The notes: a model not told the origin generated them from the letters alone. A stretch of 64,000 bases of DNA from Tanypteryx hageni (GCA_028673005.1 CM054116.1:70507315-70571314); one strand, 5' to 3'; shown: positions 25,101 through 38,600, counted from the first letter of the stretch. A program made the numbers and translations.

Positions 25101-26242
25101 ACAACTCATCGGAAACTATGGGCAAACACAAATTTCACGAGATAAATCTAAATCTTTAAAAATAAAATGAATGAATAATGACAGTAAAAAATCACCCATC
25201 CGCGCGCATTTTGCTGGTTTTAACCGACATTATTTCATTTAAAAGTAAATTAAGGAGAGAGCGATATGAAAACGATGTGATAACGCAGGTACCGAATCGA
25301 TAGCCTCATTAATTTGAAATATGGGACGTAACGGTTCTTAAACGCTTTTCACTAATTTGCAAATATAACATGCGGGATTAATGATAAAACGAGCTCGAGA
25401 TTCAGAGATTACGAACGTCCTTCTGGCTCCCATGATCTTTGCGATCCGCAAAATGAGCAACGCGAAATGAGGAAAAAATGCCATCCTCACAAAGCGGAAA
25501 GGAAAGACAAAAAAATGTGAAAGTGAAAGCAATACCGAATTACTATTGCGGTATGACTTACAATCCCCATTCTCAATGAAGTCCTTGGTCGTTCAAAATC
25601 TTTCATCTCATCAACGAGGCCTACTCGCTGAAATAATTAAATGGGCAAACGCGTTGAAATATTTTTACCGCAGGCTTTGACAAAACTGGGTCCGCTTTCC
25701 ATCCTGGTTGTATGTGCTCGTCTTAGTGACTGTCAGCATTCTCTTTCTAAAAGACCGTGAAGTGCTGCTTACGAGCTACTCATGAATACAAATTAAAAAT
25801 AAAACAAAAAAAAGACGAAGAGCACTTCCTGTTGGAATGTTTTATTTGATAAAAATAAATGCCGCATTTATTTTTCTTGGAGGATCAGGAACAATCGCTC
25901 AAAAGATCATTAAGTCTTCATAGGTATGATATCTTTTGACGAGAATCTTATAACTGCATCGAAACATGTGAGAGGATAATGAAGAAAACGGGCGGAAAAG
26001 GAATGACGAGCGTATGAATTTTTAAGTCTGAGAATAGGTGGAAACATGCAACTATCCCACTTTTAGCAGAATTTTCGCCTATGGAGACTATTCTTCCCGT
26101 TAAGTAAAATCACCGCTTGAAATTTCGTCTCCCTCGAATACAAATACACTAGAAATCGTTAGAACAGAGACAAGAAATAGCCAAAATCGAGGACGAGATT
26201 ATGAAAAACGAATCCTTTTTTCATCTTAAACACACACTACAA
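22101..26242. other. Intergenic DNA without a recognised gene
   Basis: AT-rich except for a CpG-richer island at about 22560-23530. The open frames in the island are short, follow the base skew and show no domain. A GA microsatellite lies at 23011-23064. Nothing else was recognised. Confidence 0.5.
23011..23064. repeat. (GA)n-rich microsatellite
   Basis: Interrupted GA and GAAA units over about 54 bases inside a CpG-richer island. The flanking frames on both strands read as Arg-Glu or Leu-Ser repeats and are not taken as genes. Confidence 0.8.
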
Positions 26243-26510
26243 CAGGGCTCCGCAACCTGGTGCTCGTTAGCACCGCCATGCTCTTTTGGTAATCTCACCG
26301 TGCACTTTAAAGTTAGCAAAAATCGCCTTTCCTAGCACCAGCGATTTAATCCGTTCGCTTGTTTTCTTTCTAAATGCACGAAAATACATTTCTAATCACT
26401 TTGACGATGGCTTGATTTTATTTGAGACTATTCCGATTTTATAAAAGTGGAGTGGTGCTCGCTGGGTGTCACTTGGTGCTCGCCACTTTGAAAAGGTTGC
26501 GGATCCCCTG
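26243..26510. mobile_element. hAT-like miniature element, copy 2 of the AGCACCGC family
   Basis: The left end CAGGGCTCCGCAACCTGG and the right end read on the other strand CAGGGGATCCGCAACCTT are clear terminal inverted repeats. The flanks CACTACAA and CACTAAAT match at six of eight positions, the target-duplication length of hAT. GTGCTCG repeats follow each end. The 268-bp interior codes for nothing and resembles 12106-12394. Confidence 0.8.
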
Positions 26511-26929
26511 CACTAAATTGGTTCGCTGGAAAAAGTAAAAAAAGACATTATTTCCATAGCCTAAAAAATCATGCGTGATTTCTAATGCGGTTCAGAAAAT
26601 GAAAGCTATACACTTAGGGAAAACTGCCGAAAAAAATATCACCAACGATCGTGATATTTGTGTTTTTGTGTACGCTTTATCAAGCGCGGCAAGAGTAAAA
26701 AATTTTCACGAGGATTACACTTCAAATAACGACGATATTACATGCATCACACGCGACTTGCTCGGAAGCGCGGTTTTGAAAAAATCCCTTTATTTTCGCC
26801 TCGCGACGTGACTTATCCTCCTTGAGATATTCGTTCGTGAAATCGTTCGAGCAATAATATACTAGGCCCACCCGTCCGATGAGAGGTGTAAACGAGCCAA
26901 TTCTCTCCCATCTCAGCTATCCTTGGGAT

Positions 26930-27284
26930 CTCGAGCAATGGATGGGAGAGGAAATGGAAGTAGTGGATGGGAAAAGAGAGGGGGAGAGAGAGAGATTAGA
27001 GCGAAGGAGGTACTGGGAGGGAGGTGGAAGCAAAGGGAGGGGGAGTGAGAGAGGGGAGAGAGAGCGAAACGTTGGGTGCTCCGGTAGGGGGGTGGAACAA
27101 GGCGGCGGGATGGGGTGTAGAAAGGGCAAGCGCAGAGTGTTGCGGATGAGGAGAGCGGAAGGATGGCTGGAGGGTGGGAAAAAGATGGGAGGTGGTGAGG
27201 AGGAGGGGATGGGTTTGGTTGGGTGGGTGGATGGGGAGTATGGGGGAGGGCAGACCTCCTTAGGACCCTCCCTCCCACCTTCCC
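26930..27284 (+). promoter_or_regulatory. Purine-rich proximal upstream region of gene B
   Basis: About 300 bases are almost entirely G and A on the + strand, with many GAGAG pentamers and G runs, and stop just before the TATA boxes of gene B. Such tracts bind GAGA-type factors in insects and tend to be nucleosome-poor. Three overlapping 143-codon frames here, on both strands, arise from the skew and are not called as genes. Confidence 0.5.
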
Positions 27285-27396
27285 TATATAACCGAGTCTT
27301 ACCCCACTGACCCATGTTCTTCTTCTCATTCCGCAGAGCAACATCCATTTCGCCGGCGATAAAAAGGCTCTCAGTCCAAGTGCTAAGGATTCAGTC
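27285..27396 (+). promoter_or_regulatory. Core promoter of gene B: two TATA boxes and an initiator
   Basis: TATATAA lies at 27285-27291. A second box, ATAAAAAG (27359-27366), is followed by the arthropod initiator TCAGTC at 27391-27396. The A of the initiator (27393) is about 33 bases from the T of the box, close to normal spacing. Another TCAGTC begins at 27371. The TATATAA box would start transcription near 27315-27330 instead, so alternative starts are possible. Confidence 0.6.
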
Positions 27397-27642
27397 CGCG
27401 GTCTCCGCTCCTTAAGGCGTGCGTTAGTTGTCGAGTGCCCAAAACTCTGTGCTTGCCTGCTCGCTCGAGAGGTTCGAAGGTTTCTTTGTTTTCTCTACTC
27501 GACGTAAGAAATTTGGTTTGTGTTGGTACTGTTCTATTATAAGTGATTGCTGTATTTTGGAGGATCGGAACCTGACAGGAGGAGGGGACCGAGTTGAGCC
27601 GAACGCCTGCCGTCTCTTGGAAAGTACACGCACGGAATAAAG
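27393..27642 (+). other. Gene B non-coding first exon (5' UTR)
   Basis: The start is placed at the initiator and the end at the donor AAG|GTAAAT (GT at 27643-27644). A competing donor, GAC|GTAAGA, at 27504 would give a shorter exon. No start codon here opens a frame joining the downstream signal peptide, and the next acceptor on this strand ends immediately before the ATG of the signal-peptide exon. Confidence 0.5.
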
Positions 27643-29218
27643 GTAAATTTAGAGACCTACCTAATATTTAGAATTTTATATTATTCTCGTTAAACTGTGT
27701 TAGACGTCGCTATGTGATCGACAGATCAAAATTGCGCGCTTCATTAACAACTTACATTTTATGGAAACAGAAAATTCAACGAACATTGGATTATATTCTT
27801 TGCATTTTCTTGAAAATAGTTGTGGTGATTATGGAAAAAATCGACATTCAGCTTTGGATACACTATCACATTTTTAATAAATACATATATTTATGTCTAA
27901 AATAGGCGTAAATCACTCAATTTAATCTGTGACTAAAAAATCTTAAGAGATTTTTGCTAATTACATTAATTTAATTTCATTACGTATTGATTGGTCTCGT
28001 AAGAAACCAAAATTCGAAATCTTATTAAAGTAATAAGCCTTGTACAGCTATGCGCGATAAAACCGTCTGCCGTAATTTAAATCGGAAACATCCTAAATTG
28101 TAGGATTCTATAAATTTTGCATAATAAACAAAATTTAACTATCTGAAACTGAGTTAAATACCCAAATTAAAATGATATTTTCAGCGATAAGATGCGAATA
28201 TTGTGCTATCGATTACAATTTTATGTTTTGTGATCTCTGTTGTCTGATTACAGCTTCAATGGTACAATTTCATATGCATGGAATTTTTTAAAATGATTTT
28301 TGTAAAGTAAAAGCATTATCATCGTTTGCAAAGTCCTAATTGAAAAATATTCATGTATACATTTTAAAATACATATTACAAAAATAAAAATATAAATTAC
28401 CACAAAGAATCTTAACGCGAAAAAAACACGATTTATGCATTTTTTATTTTCACAAAGTGACAATTTCATAAAATAAATTTATAAAAATCAGGTAACCAAA
28501 AATGAATGAATAAATCAAACTTAACTAAAAAATCACTAAAAATACTGGATAATGCATAATGTCTATATTCCACATAAAAGTTTGCTACTTTAATGTTTGG
28601 AAAAGATGTTTTACGAGAAAAACGGAATTTCTACAATGGTAACAAACCTTTTACATTAAAATGACTTGCTTATACAAATTAAGATGACAGTTTCCCTGCT
28701 TTGTCCTTATTAAATGATTCAAAGGATTTAGATGAATATAATATACATAACGCTAGTTGACATTGAACATCAGAGCAGGTTTTTGTTAGGAAATAGTAAT
28801 CTGACGCTATATAAAAACATTAATTTTCATAGAAGTATTATCCAGTCTAAAAATCCTTCGTGCATACCTTGCAATTTCAGAATTCGTTATAAAATAATTG
28901 CTTTACAGAGAACTAATTATGAATCATACATAATTTTTTTAATCTTGACGTTTACGCAAATTACCACGCCACCCTTACGGCCAGAATCTAATTAGCAATT
29001 TATGTATTTCTAATAGCCGTATATATGTTGATATAATCCACCCTTTTACTAGTTATAGGAAGAATTTATATTATTAACGTTTACGCCCAAAGGGGGTGGG
29101 GTACACAAAAAGAAAAATTGTTATCTCCACGATTGTAGTAAAATTTAAAAAAACCACAATATTGCTTAGTTATGAAATAATTTCTTAAAAGAGGCGGTTG
29201 ATACCGTTTTCATTCCAG
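27643..29218 (+). other. Gene B intron 1 in the 5' UTR
   Basis: About 1.6 kb of strongly AT-rich DNA. It ends in CGTTTTCATTCCAG, so the translation start is the first codon of the next exon. No other feature was recognised. Confidence 0.55.
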
Positions 29219-29290
29219 ATGATCTGCAGGCAACATTTCGCCCTTTCATCGGCGATCGTCGGGACCATCTTCATGATGCTGGCCATGGCG
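29219..29290 (+). CDS. Gene B coding exon 1 (signal peptide)
   Basis: This 72-base exon starts right after the acceptor CATTCCAG and ends at the donor GCG|GTAAGA. It encodes 24 residues: a short basic start, then a hydrophobic stretch ending Ala-Met-Ala. It has no internal stop and lies in phase with the later exons. It is too short to stand out as an open frame. Confidence 0.8.
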
Positions 29291-29616
29291 GTAAGAAAGC
29301 AAAACATTTCCTTTTTCATCTAACATCCCAAAGTGAATGATGATGACATGGGAAGAAAGTGAAAAAGATCGAGAGAAAGAGAGAAAGAGAGAGAGAGTGA
29401 AAGGGAGGAGAGGACAAAAGAAAAGGAAAAGTTGAAAAGAAAGGTGAGAGGAATGAGAAAGAAAGATGTGAAGAGATATACAGATGGCGGGAGCGAGAGA
29501 GATAATTTCACCTCTTATCTCACTTTCGCCATCTCTCCCTTTGATGCTTTCTTATGAGAAGAGCCGCACGCGAGTCCCACTCCCCTGGCCACTATTTCTC
29601 TCTCTCTTTCTCTATC

Positions 29617-29648
<32 letters not shown>

Positions 29649-32600
29649 ACACACACACACGCACACACAGAGGGAGTGCGTTTGTAATCACGCCGAGTTG
29701 CGCGAGCAATGTTGTCATTCCTCCTCTGAGAGTTCCCACGGCATTAATTCGCTCGGCTGGCTTCTTGCCCGCCCAGCTGGATCGTCGTCTTAACCGATTA
29801 GCAGCAAAGTGTGCCGTGCGTCAAAAATCGGATTCCGGCGATTAAATTCGGTCAATTCCGTTCGTTCTATTACCTTTTGGAAATAGCTCACGAGGGAAGG
29901 ACAGAGTAAAGCAGATCAGATATGCAGGGGTATATTATATTTTCATTTATTAAGTACGTTTTTCTAAATTTTATCAAAGCTTGCGTTAAACCTAAGATTT
30001 GGTTTTAGCAGATAATCCTTACCTGTATTAGAGCATCATTTATGTATCAAACGATAGCTCATATTAATTTTCATTACACACTTATAATTTTGGTCATTCG
30101 CAAATATTTCGCACGATTTAAATAAAATAATAAGAAACAGTTTTGTGTTTTCTTCAATGATGAAATTACCATTTAAATTATAAAATTTCCCAAAACTCTC
30201 TCTTTCCATCTTTGAAATAAAAAATAATCGGGTTTTCCGTTTACCGTGCGGAAGCTCTGTAAATTAAACGAAAGGAGCAACTTTTGTGAGAGTTTGTTTT
30301 TATCTGTGGGTGTTTTAAAACATCTGGGAACTTATATTTAAAACCGTGGTGAGGGATAAATCGCCCGTCATAATGGCCCAATATATTCATTCAGTGAGAT
30401 GATTAATAATAATTGGTCTCGTATATTATGCTGTACATTAGGAAATTTTAATGCATAGAAAAGAAAGCATAATTGAAAAGCGGATTGCCTTCTTATGTTA
30501 AAGATACTTTTGATAATAATTTAACAATAATTTTAACGAAGTAAAGAGATCATATTTTAAATTGTTATCTTTTAAAATATGTTTTCGAACTATCTTCGTT
30601 TCCATCGCTTTCCACCCGTATGACTTTCATCTGATTAGTTTTCGCCTTCCAGGGGAATTTATTAAGCATTTCAATGCTTGATGTATGAATCGCAATGTGA
30701 GAGTTTCAAAAGGATTTTTCTCTATTACGGCATAGTCGAAACGTAAGAATTTTGCGTTTGTGACATTAAATGTGCGATTTCTCTTTTAATAAATTCACTT
30801 TTGGGAAAAATGCGCAAGCATGTACAGCATGATGCTTTTTTCCCTCGGGATCATTTGAATTGTATGGTGTGAGACAGAGGTGCGTAGAAGTTAGGCCGTG
30901 ATTGGGCAATGAACTAATGAGGGGAATAGTTTCATAATAATGGTTGCTGAATAAATGACAAGCTCTTCTGCAATGAAATACATATGAATTTAATTACTCA
31001 ATTCTTTGCAACAGTACATTTTTATGACTGATATTTTAAAACATTTAGAAAGAGTTGTGTCATGGCGTTATACTTTCCCCAGTTATTGGTGCAATAGGTT
31101 AAGAATGGCCACGACTAAAATTAACGTCAATTGTTTGGGAAATAATGTTGTATTGTACTTACATTAGTGACATTTTGAGTGCATCCAATAACTCTGTTAT
31201 TATCAATGCGGATATTGTCATAATATATGGTATAAAATTACAATATGTTGCATTAAATCTATTTCTCATGAAATAAAAAAATTAAATATCAAAATAATAA
31301 ATGAAAGGAAAATGTTTTTCGCTATATGTAACAGTATTTCGTGCCTTACCTATGAAGAAGAAATAAAAACCCAGAACGGTGTCAGTTTTACAATATGAAG
31401 TTCCTAGTGTTGAATATAAACGTGATCGTGGATGGAACAGTGAATTTATCGTATTTACTTCCATAATCCTCGCAATTTCTCTCAAAAATTTTCCAACCAA
31501 AACATCGGTTACGAGGATAATGCCAGGGCGAGGATTTATTTATTATATAATATTATTATATATTATTCATATAATTCCACATACAGTGAAATATTATAAA
31601 GAAATAAATTAGCAATACAATCTAGTCTAGTAACTTCTTCTCTTGGTCACTTGGTCATTATATCCATAACGCTAAATATCTCAATTGCTTCTTCAGACAG
31701 TTCAACAAAATTTGGTAGGGTTGGATTGATCACGTATCAGTCGCGAATGACATAAAAAATTTCCAAAAAGGTCCTCGGTTCGACTCCAGAGGGTGATTTC
31801 AATTTCCCATAAGATAACACGTAAAAATCGATTTTTCGATGTAAAGGCATTTACTCTTTTGAAAATTAAAATTAGAAATAATTGACCTACGATCTTCGGA
31901 CCTGGACCGTTTCAAAGAAAAATAGACGTCGTTTCTTATTCTTATGGTAACATTTTGCCCACAATACAAAATCGCTCAATTTATACGTTTAAATCATATT
32001 TATTGGAAAATTTTAAACTTTTTAACGATATATTACCTTGCCGACCGTGTCATTGTTAAACCTCGAGATTGTATTGTCGTCTCAACCCTTATACTATATG
32101 AGTAAGGAAAGCGTGCATTGAATTTTTTTATAGGTGAGAGAGAAGGTGAGAGAGGAAGAGAGAACGAAAGAGACAGGGGAGAGAGAGGGAGTGCGAGAGG
32201 AGAGAGAGAGGAGGGGGAGAGAGAAAAAGGTAGAGGGAGAGATAGATAGATAATGTTCTTTATTAGGGCAATATTGAGACTAGAAAACATACTTTTCTAG
32301 AGAAAGAGAGAGAGGGGAGGGAGGGAGAATGGGAGGGAGGAGGATTGGAGAGATGAAGAGAGAAAAGGACGAAGTCCCTTAAATTTCATATTTAATCCAC
32401 GCAACCAAATTTGGTAGGAGTGCTACGATCACGTACCAATAGCGACTGACAAAAACTTTTCAATAAAGGTCCCGGGTTCGACTCCAGAGAGTGATTTCAA
32501 TCTCCCATATGAAAATCAATATCTCAGCCGTTTGTTTGATTACAAAGCCCGTTTTAAACGGGCTATTTCATCTAGTACATAGTAACAATAATAATAACTA

Positions 32601-35600
32601 GCAAAGTTGGAGAAACAAAATAAAACCGACAGAGTATAAGCATATTTTGCTAGGAAATACACTTTATCATTTTATCAGACTAAATATTTTATTCGAAAGT
32701 TTCCGTTCTGCGTAGGGTGTTTCAGAAAATAGTTTAATTTATAGAGAAGTTCGGTACCGCGATTTTACAGCCATTAATCGTTCCGATATCATCCGGGGAG
32801 AAACTCAGCGACGCTATACAACGCTAACGCGACCACCACGGATCGGAAAGCCGCAGGGACAGGTGAAACGGAAGGAGAAGAAGGCGTGGTGGGAATATTG
32901 GGTCTACACGCGAAAACAAAGCAACTAGCCACAGACCACAATAAACACGAACTCTTATAAAAGGATGGGAAAGCTTTTTTTCCGGCCATCCGGAGGGGAT
33001 GACGAGCGAGGGAGGGGGGGGGGATGGAAGGCGGGAGGATATAAAAGGGGAGGGGAGAAAAGAGAGAGGGAGAGGATCGAGAAGGACGCAGAAGGAGAAC
33101 TCTTCGTTAGGAAAGGATTAGAAGTTCACCTCGGGGATGGTTCTTTCTCCCTTCGTGAGAACTGAAAACGCACAAACGCCGTTTCGTCACGACCGTCACC
33201 CATCCCACGTCTCCATCCTTTCCTCAGCAGGGAAGTAAAGAGTCCAAAGATGTCGGGAGGAAGACGGTCCTATGGATTGGCCAAGAATAGTACGACAGGC
33301 CGTTCGGGGGTGGGATCGATCCCTCCACACTCCAACCCACCCCCATCCCTCCCCCATTCCCCGCAATTTCCTTTATCGACGATTACCTCCTGCTTCCTTT
33401 TTCTGTCTCTCTTTCCACCTTCTCGCACACTCTCCTATAAATATTTTATTCCCCCTCGCTCGGAATCCGAAATGGTACGCCTTTTCCAATTTCTCAGACT
33501 CGCGTCGAAACCAGAGACTCTCGTGTGTGCGCTTGCGCATAACCCATCTTCTCTTCCTATTGGAGTCCTTAATCCCCCGCGTCCTCTACTCTCCCTCTTC
33601 CCTCCCTTCTCTCCCTCACTGAGGGTTCCCATGGCTCCTCCTCGCTTTCCCCAATCATCTCCGTAGGAATTTTCACTTCCCCGTTTCTTAACACACCTAG
33701 AAAAGAATTGCTTCGCGGAAGATTTTTGTTTCAGTGGATCGTTAAAAAATGGTCGTTTGGAAGGGTAACGACTGTGCGGTTATAAAAAATGGATGCTCGG
33801 TCGTATTTTTTTGAATAATTAAAATTACGCTAGCATTTTTCTGGAGGAAGGAACATTTTTACTACACTTTCAATTACGGTTTATGTTTAACCACAAATTA
33901 TGTAGTGCAGCTGTTATATTTTGGGATTGTTAAAATTCTTATAAATTCTCGTTTTAAAAATGGGCGTTCGCTCATATTTCTTTGAATAATTAAAATTATG
34001 TGTTTTTCTAGAGGAAGAAACAGCGTTATTACACTTTCAAATTAGGTTTATGTATTACCATAAATTATGTAGCACAGCCTAAAGATTCTGGGATTGTTAA
34101 AATATTTATTAATCGTAACACATTACTAATAAATCGAATTGTTTGGAAAATATCGCTAATATAACAATAAAAAAGAAAATAGCCATTCTGTATAAATTAG
34201 TAGTTCTATCAAATTTGACCAAGAAAAGAAGCTCATGTATTACAGGGATATTAAAGAGTTGAATTTCTTAAAGATGATAAAAGGCCAAAATTCATAATCC
34301 AGGTAGCCATGATGTTACGTATATTAGAGTCTATAGTACCTTGTGCAACCCAAATCTGAAATCTCTAATTATCGCTGAGGAAACCAGTTCCCTAAATTAA
34401 GCTTTTTCGTTCGATGAAAATTGACGCGGAATAATTCGCAGAAAATTATTTATAACAAAATTAACAGTAACTTTGTGAACAAAATTTAAATATGAGGCTA
34501 TAGACTTTTATTTTGTCGTGACACATTTCTTAAAATTTTAATGAGATAAGCTATTGTTTTCTGTGTTTTCACGAAAGAGCAATAAATCCGACTGTCAGTC
34601 ACCATCGAGTTTCCTTGGATCCATAAAACACCTATCATCCAGCGTGCGGGACTCCACGATCAATTTCTCACAGTAATTCACCGTCTATTGGAGAAACTAC
34701 TACCATGCAGATCGGAAGTGGTTCAACTTTCCCTGTCGGGAAGATGTAGGTGTGAAATAGAAATCGTGATTTTTATAAGTATCAAAATATTTTTCTAAAA
34801 TTTTATTCAGTATAAATTATGAAGATTTTCCTCTTATAATAGTGATTTTTGTAGCTGAAGTTCGACACGTATGAACGTAATGAGTCGAAGCTTTATAACA
34901 GAATATGTGAAGGCTTCCATTATTTTAGTGAGGAAGGTATAAGCTTATCACCTAAAATATCAACTCGATGAAGGGGAAAAAGAAGACAATTAGCTTCTGC
35001 GATGAGCACTACAGTAAGGCTTCAATTAAAGAAAGGGAAAATGTGGCTCTTGGATATAAAATTCTTACAGGTATTCTTGGTAACCGAACATTCCCATCAT
35101 AACAACACATCACCTTTCATTTTAAATTAGCTTAAACAGTAATATTAAAAAACTATTTCTGGAAATTATCATATCAATTCAAAATATACTTGGATATGAA
35201 GATATCTTTGCCTTGATTAAATGGCATAATTCTTCATAATCTCCGAATATAAACAGCTAATGGAAATTATCCTAATATTATTCGGGAAAATCAAACAAAT
35301 GTTTCCATATATCAAGCGAATATCACTTACTCAGTTCACAGGCTAGCTGTAATTAATCCAGATCTTTTGAATTACTTTATTAGATTCTAATTATTTTTAA
35401 CCTACTGTGAGAAACAAAAATGACTTAATTTCGAAGCAGCCGTAGACTTCATAGAATATTTTAATTGACTCATTGATGCATTTCAATCTTGAAAAAATAC
35501 GAAACGTTTGGTCAAATAATCCAAACGAGTGATCCTCCGAAAAAGATTTTTTTCGATCATTATGTCGACATTATTTTTTAAACACCCCAAATAGTAATGA

Positions 35601-38600
35601 TGAGGACACAGCATTGAATAAATAAATATTAAACGTCTTGCCGATTCGTCACCCATATTACCAAGAGGACATCCTCGTTATTGGTCGGATCGGATCGTAA
35701 AAATCAGATTAGTAGTTGTTAGAAAACATCCTGTGAAAGACGCGCAAAAGAGGCACCGCACCCTCTGGAATAAAAAAGGGAAGAAGAGATGCAAAGAACT
35801 AAGAGAGAAAGAGATAGAGAGAAATAGAGAGAGGGAGGCACCGGAAGCTGCGCCATCTCATGCCTCAAGAACAATGGAACAGAGGAGAGCGCGCGAATCG
35901 TCTTCAGAGAGGGGAGACGCCGGAAACGAGTGGTTGGACGCCCTCGTGACCCGAGAGTGTGGATATGAGATGAGGAGGGTGGGGGGAGAAAAGGGAAAGT
36001 GAGGGGTGAGTAGGAGGGGGTGGAAGGCTTTCGGCTCAAGACGTGAAGAGGAGGGAGGGAAGATGAAAAATTCGCTAACACCCTACCCGACAGCTTCGGG
36101 GAAAATTATTCCGTAACACATTCAAACTTCCCGAACATTTAAATAATGCATTTAAATTCAAATGGCTGGCGATTTTTTTTTTTGAGGGCCCATTCTTGGA
36201 GGGTTGGCAATTGCTAATTGTCTCCCTTCCCACCATGCTCCGCGCATTAGGTAGGGATTGTGCAAGAACGGTCTTAGGCAGGTATTAATTAAAATGCCTT
36301 CGCAAACTATTTAACTATAGAACTTAGAAGGTAAACATGTATAAGTATGTGGAATAGTTTAATTAGACCATCGCTGTTTCGTAAAATAGGGTAGTTTATT
36401 TCAAGCTTTAATCAGTATTTGAAGTAAATACAGCCATAATTATACGTTAAAAATCCAGCGAAAATGTTTTCAAGAAATTTTTTAATGACAGCATTTAAAC
36501 AAGGAGTGAATAAATTTTATTTTAGAACTTTAGATATTGTCTTAAAATTTCAGCAAGCTCTCGCATGAATAAATGCTTAGTAATTAGCTTACCTTTCGAC
36601 ATTCGTTTGTCGCGCATCTTCTATTAGAAACTGTCTGAACAGTAAAGCCTAAAAGATGAAAATTTCGGAGTACGATGCCATTTATTTATATTTTAATTCA
36701 TTTTCATCGAGTAAGAACGAACTAAAGTTGAATTTTTTTTACTAAACCAGAAGATCTAAAGCGAGGAAAATATTCAAGCGCATGGCTACAGTGACGTCAT
36801 TATACGAAATGCCCGTAAAATACGCTCATTTTTGCGAGGGAATTTATATTCTTTACTTCACGACCAAATTGTTCTTATAGTGTTCGATTTCAACAAATTG
36901 TCGGAAAATACACAAACACGCACCATTAAAAAATATTTTTATATCGAAAAAAAATAAAGATTTAAATAACGACGTAGAAGGTCGCACCAACTCCGTTCCA
37001 CATTTTCCAAATCTCGATCTCACAATAGAGTTGTAACCAGCTCAAGGTTATCGGCAGAAGGAAAAATAAAAGTTCCTTCCGCGAACTTGCACACCCCATG
37101 TCGCCATTTTTCCTAGGGAGAAAACAAAACGTGACCAAATTTTCGCCCGACGCCAACCCTCCGAGCGAATAATTTCTCAGTCACCCGCGGAGAATTTTTT
37201 TCCCACGCTGCGTATTTAGCTGGGCTGGTGGAGGTGAATAGGGATAGATAGACAGGTAGAGAAGGATAGTCGAGGACTCTCTTCCCACGAGAGTCTCTCG
37301 TGGAAACCGCTAGGAGGGGTAATTGTTGCCAGGACAGAAGTGTCTTAAGATTGTGCATAAGAGAACTCGGCGGGTAACTGTAGACCCCAGACCGCGGCGT
37401 GAAAGGAGGATACCTCTCAGACGACAGAAAAAATAAAGAACCTTGCCGACGGCAATATGGAAGGGCAGATGGGTCGTTTATGACGTGGAGCGTATGGAGA
37501 GAAATAAAAAATCTTCCGTTAATGATGCGGTTTCCCTGACCATCATAAAACGCCATCCCCGTTAACTTTTTTTCCTTTAGAAAGTTCGTTTGAATCGAGC
37601 GCTTTGGAATCTAAAAGTGTTCTTGACGCGAAATATTTCCGCAAACGAAATCGTATTCTTTCACGCGGAAGAACATGAAGGATAAAGAGTTACTATATGA
37701 AGAGTTCGAATGTAACTTTTAATCCCAATAAGGTCGTGAAATCGCAAGGGAGGTAAAAGTTGTCGCTAATTAGGAAAATGAGAGACTCGCACACAAAAAA
37801 GAATGAACGAAAATCGCAGGAAAGTTTTTCGTTGTGGTTGATGCGTCTTCAACTGTTATCTTCTCTTTGAGAAATTATTCTTCTCAGGATATGGATTCTT
37901 TAGATTTCTTAATATGAAATTGTCAATTCTTCTCACTAATTATCTACGGCGAACAGAGGAAAATACAATACGAAAATGTGTATGTTGAGTTAGCATCACA
38001 ATGCAATTTTTTGAGACGCCAATATAGTCCATAAGTGTATAAAACTTTCTCATGGAAGAACCTTTCTTGGACTCTGGAAATGTGCACTAAAAGCGATGGT
38101 GCGAAATAGATAAAACAGGAGTAGCATTCATTATTCACTAGTGCCACAGATTTGAAATGGGAAAGCAAATAGCTTCAACTGCCATTCCAATTGGCGCATT
38201 GGACGTGTTTTGCTGAAAAAAGCCTGCTTCATCTTCCCATAAGCGTACAAATGGAAAACTTGAATTTGCGGCTAAAATATAGTTCGCGTGTAATTTGGAG
38301 GGTCCGGTTAGCTTAGCTTTACGCCATGTGAAATTAAATCTACCTACCGGAAGATTAATCATCAATATTCTTGTTTGTTTTATTTAACGCTCAACATAAA
38401 CAGTCGTTTATGGAAAAACTTTTGACAAAAGACAATGCACGCGCTCATTCTAAGCGCTTTGAAGGCAAAAAAATATTTCACGTGCAGTTTAAAAGGCATT
38501 GCCATCAAAATATTGACATTTTGTAATAATTCACATAACTAATCTCTTTAGGAGCACTTTTTCTGTCTTCCACAAACACCATTTTAAACAGTTACAATGA

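Noticed and set aside
26879..27348. Three overlapping 143-codon frames, one + and two minus
   Set aside because: All come from the same purine-only tract. Long frames on both strands are expected there because stop codons are depleted.
33250..33666. 138-codon Pro/Ser-rich + frame
   Set aside because: Composition follows pyrimidine-rich DNA; the overlapping frame at 33272 is equally long.
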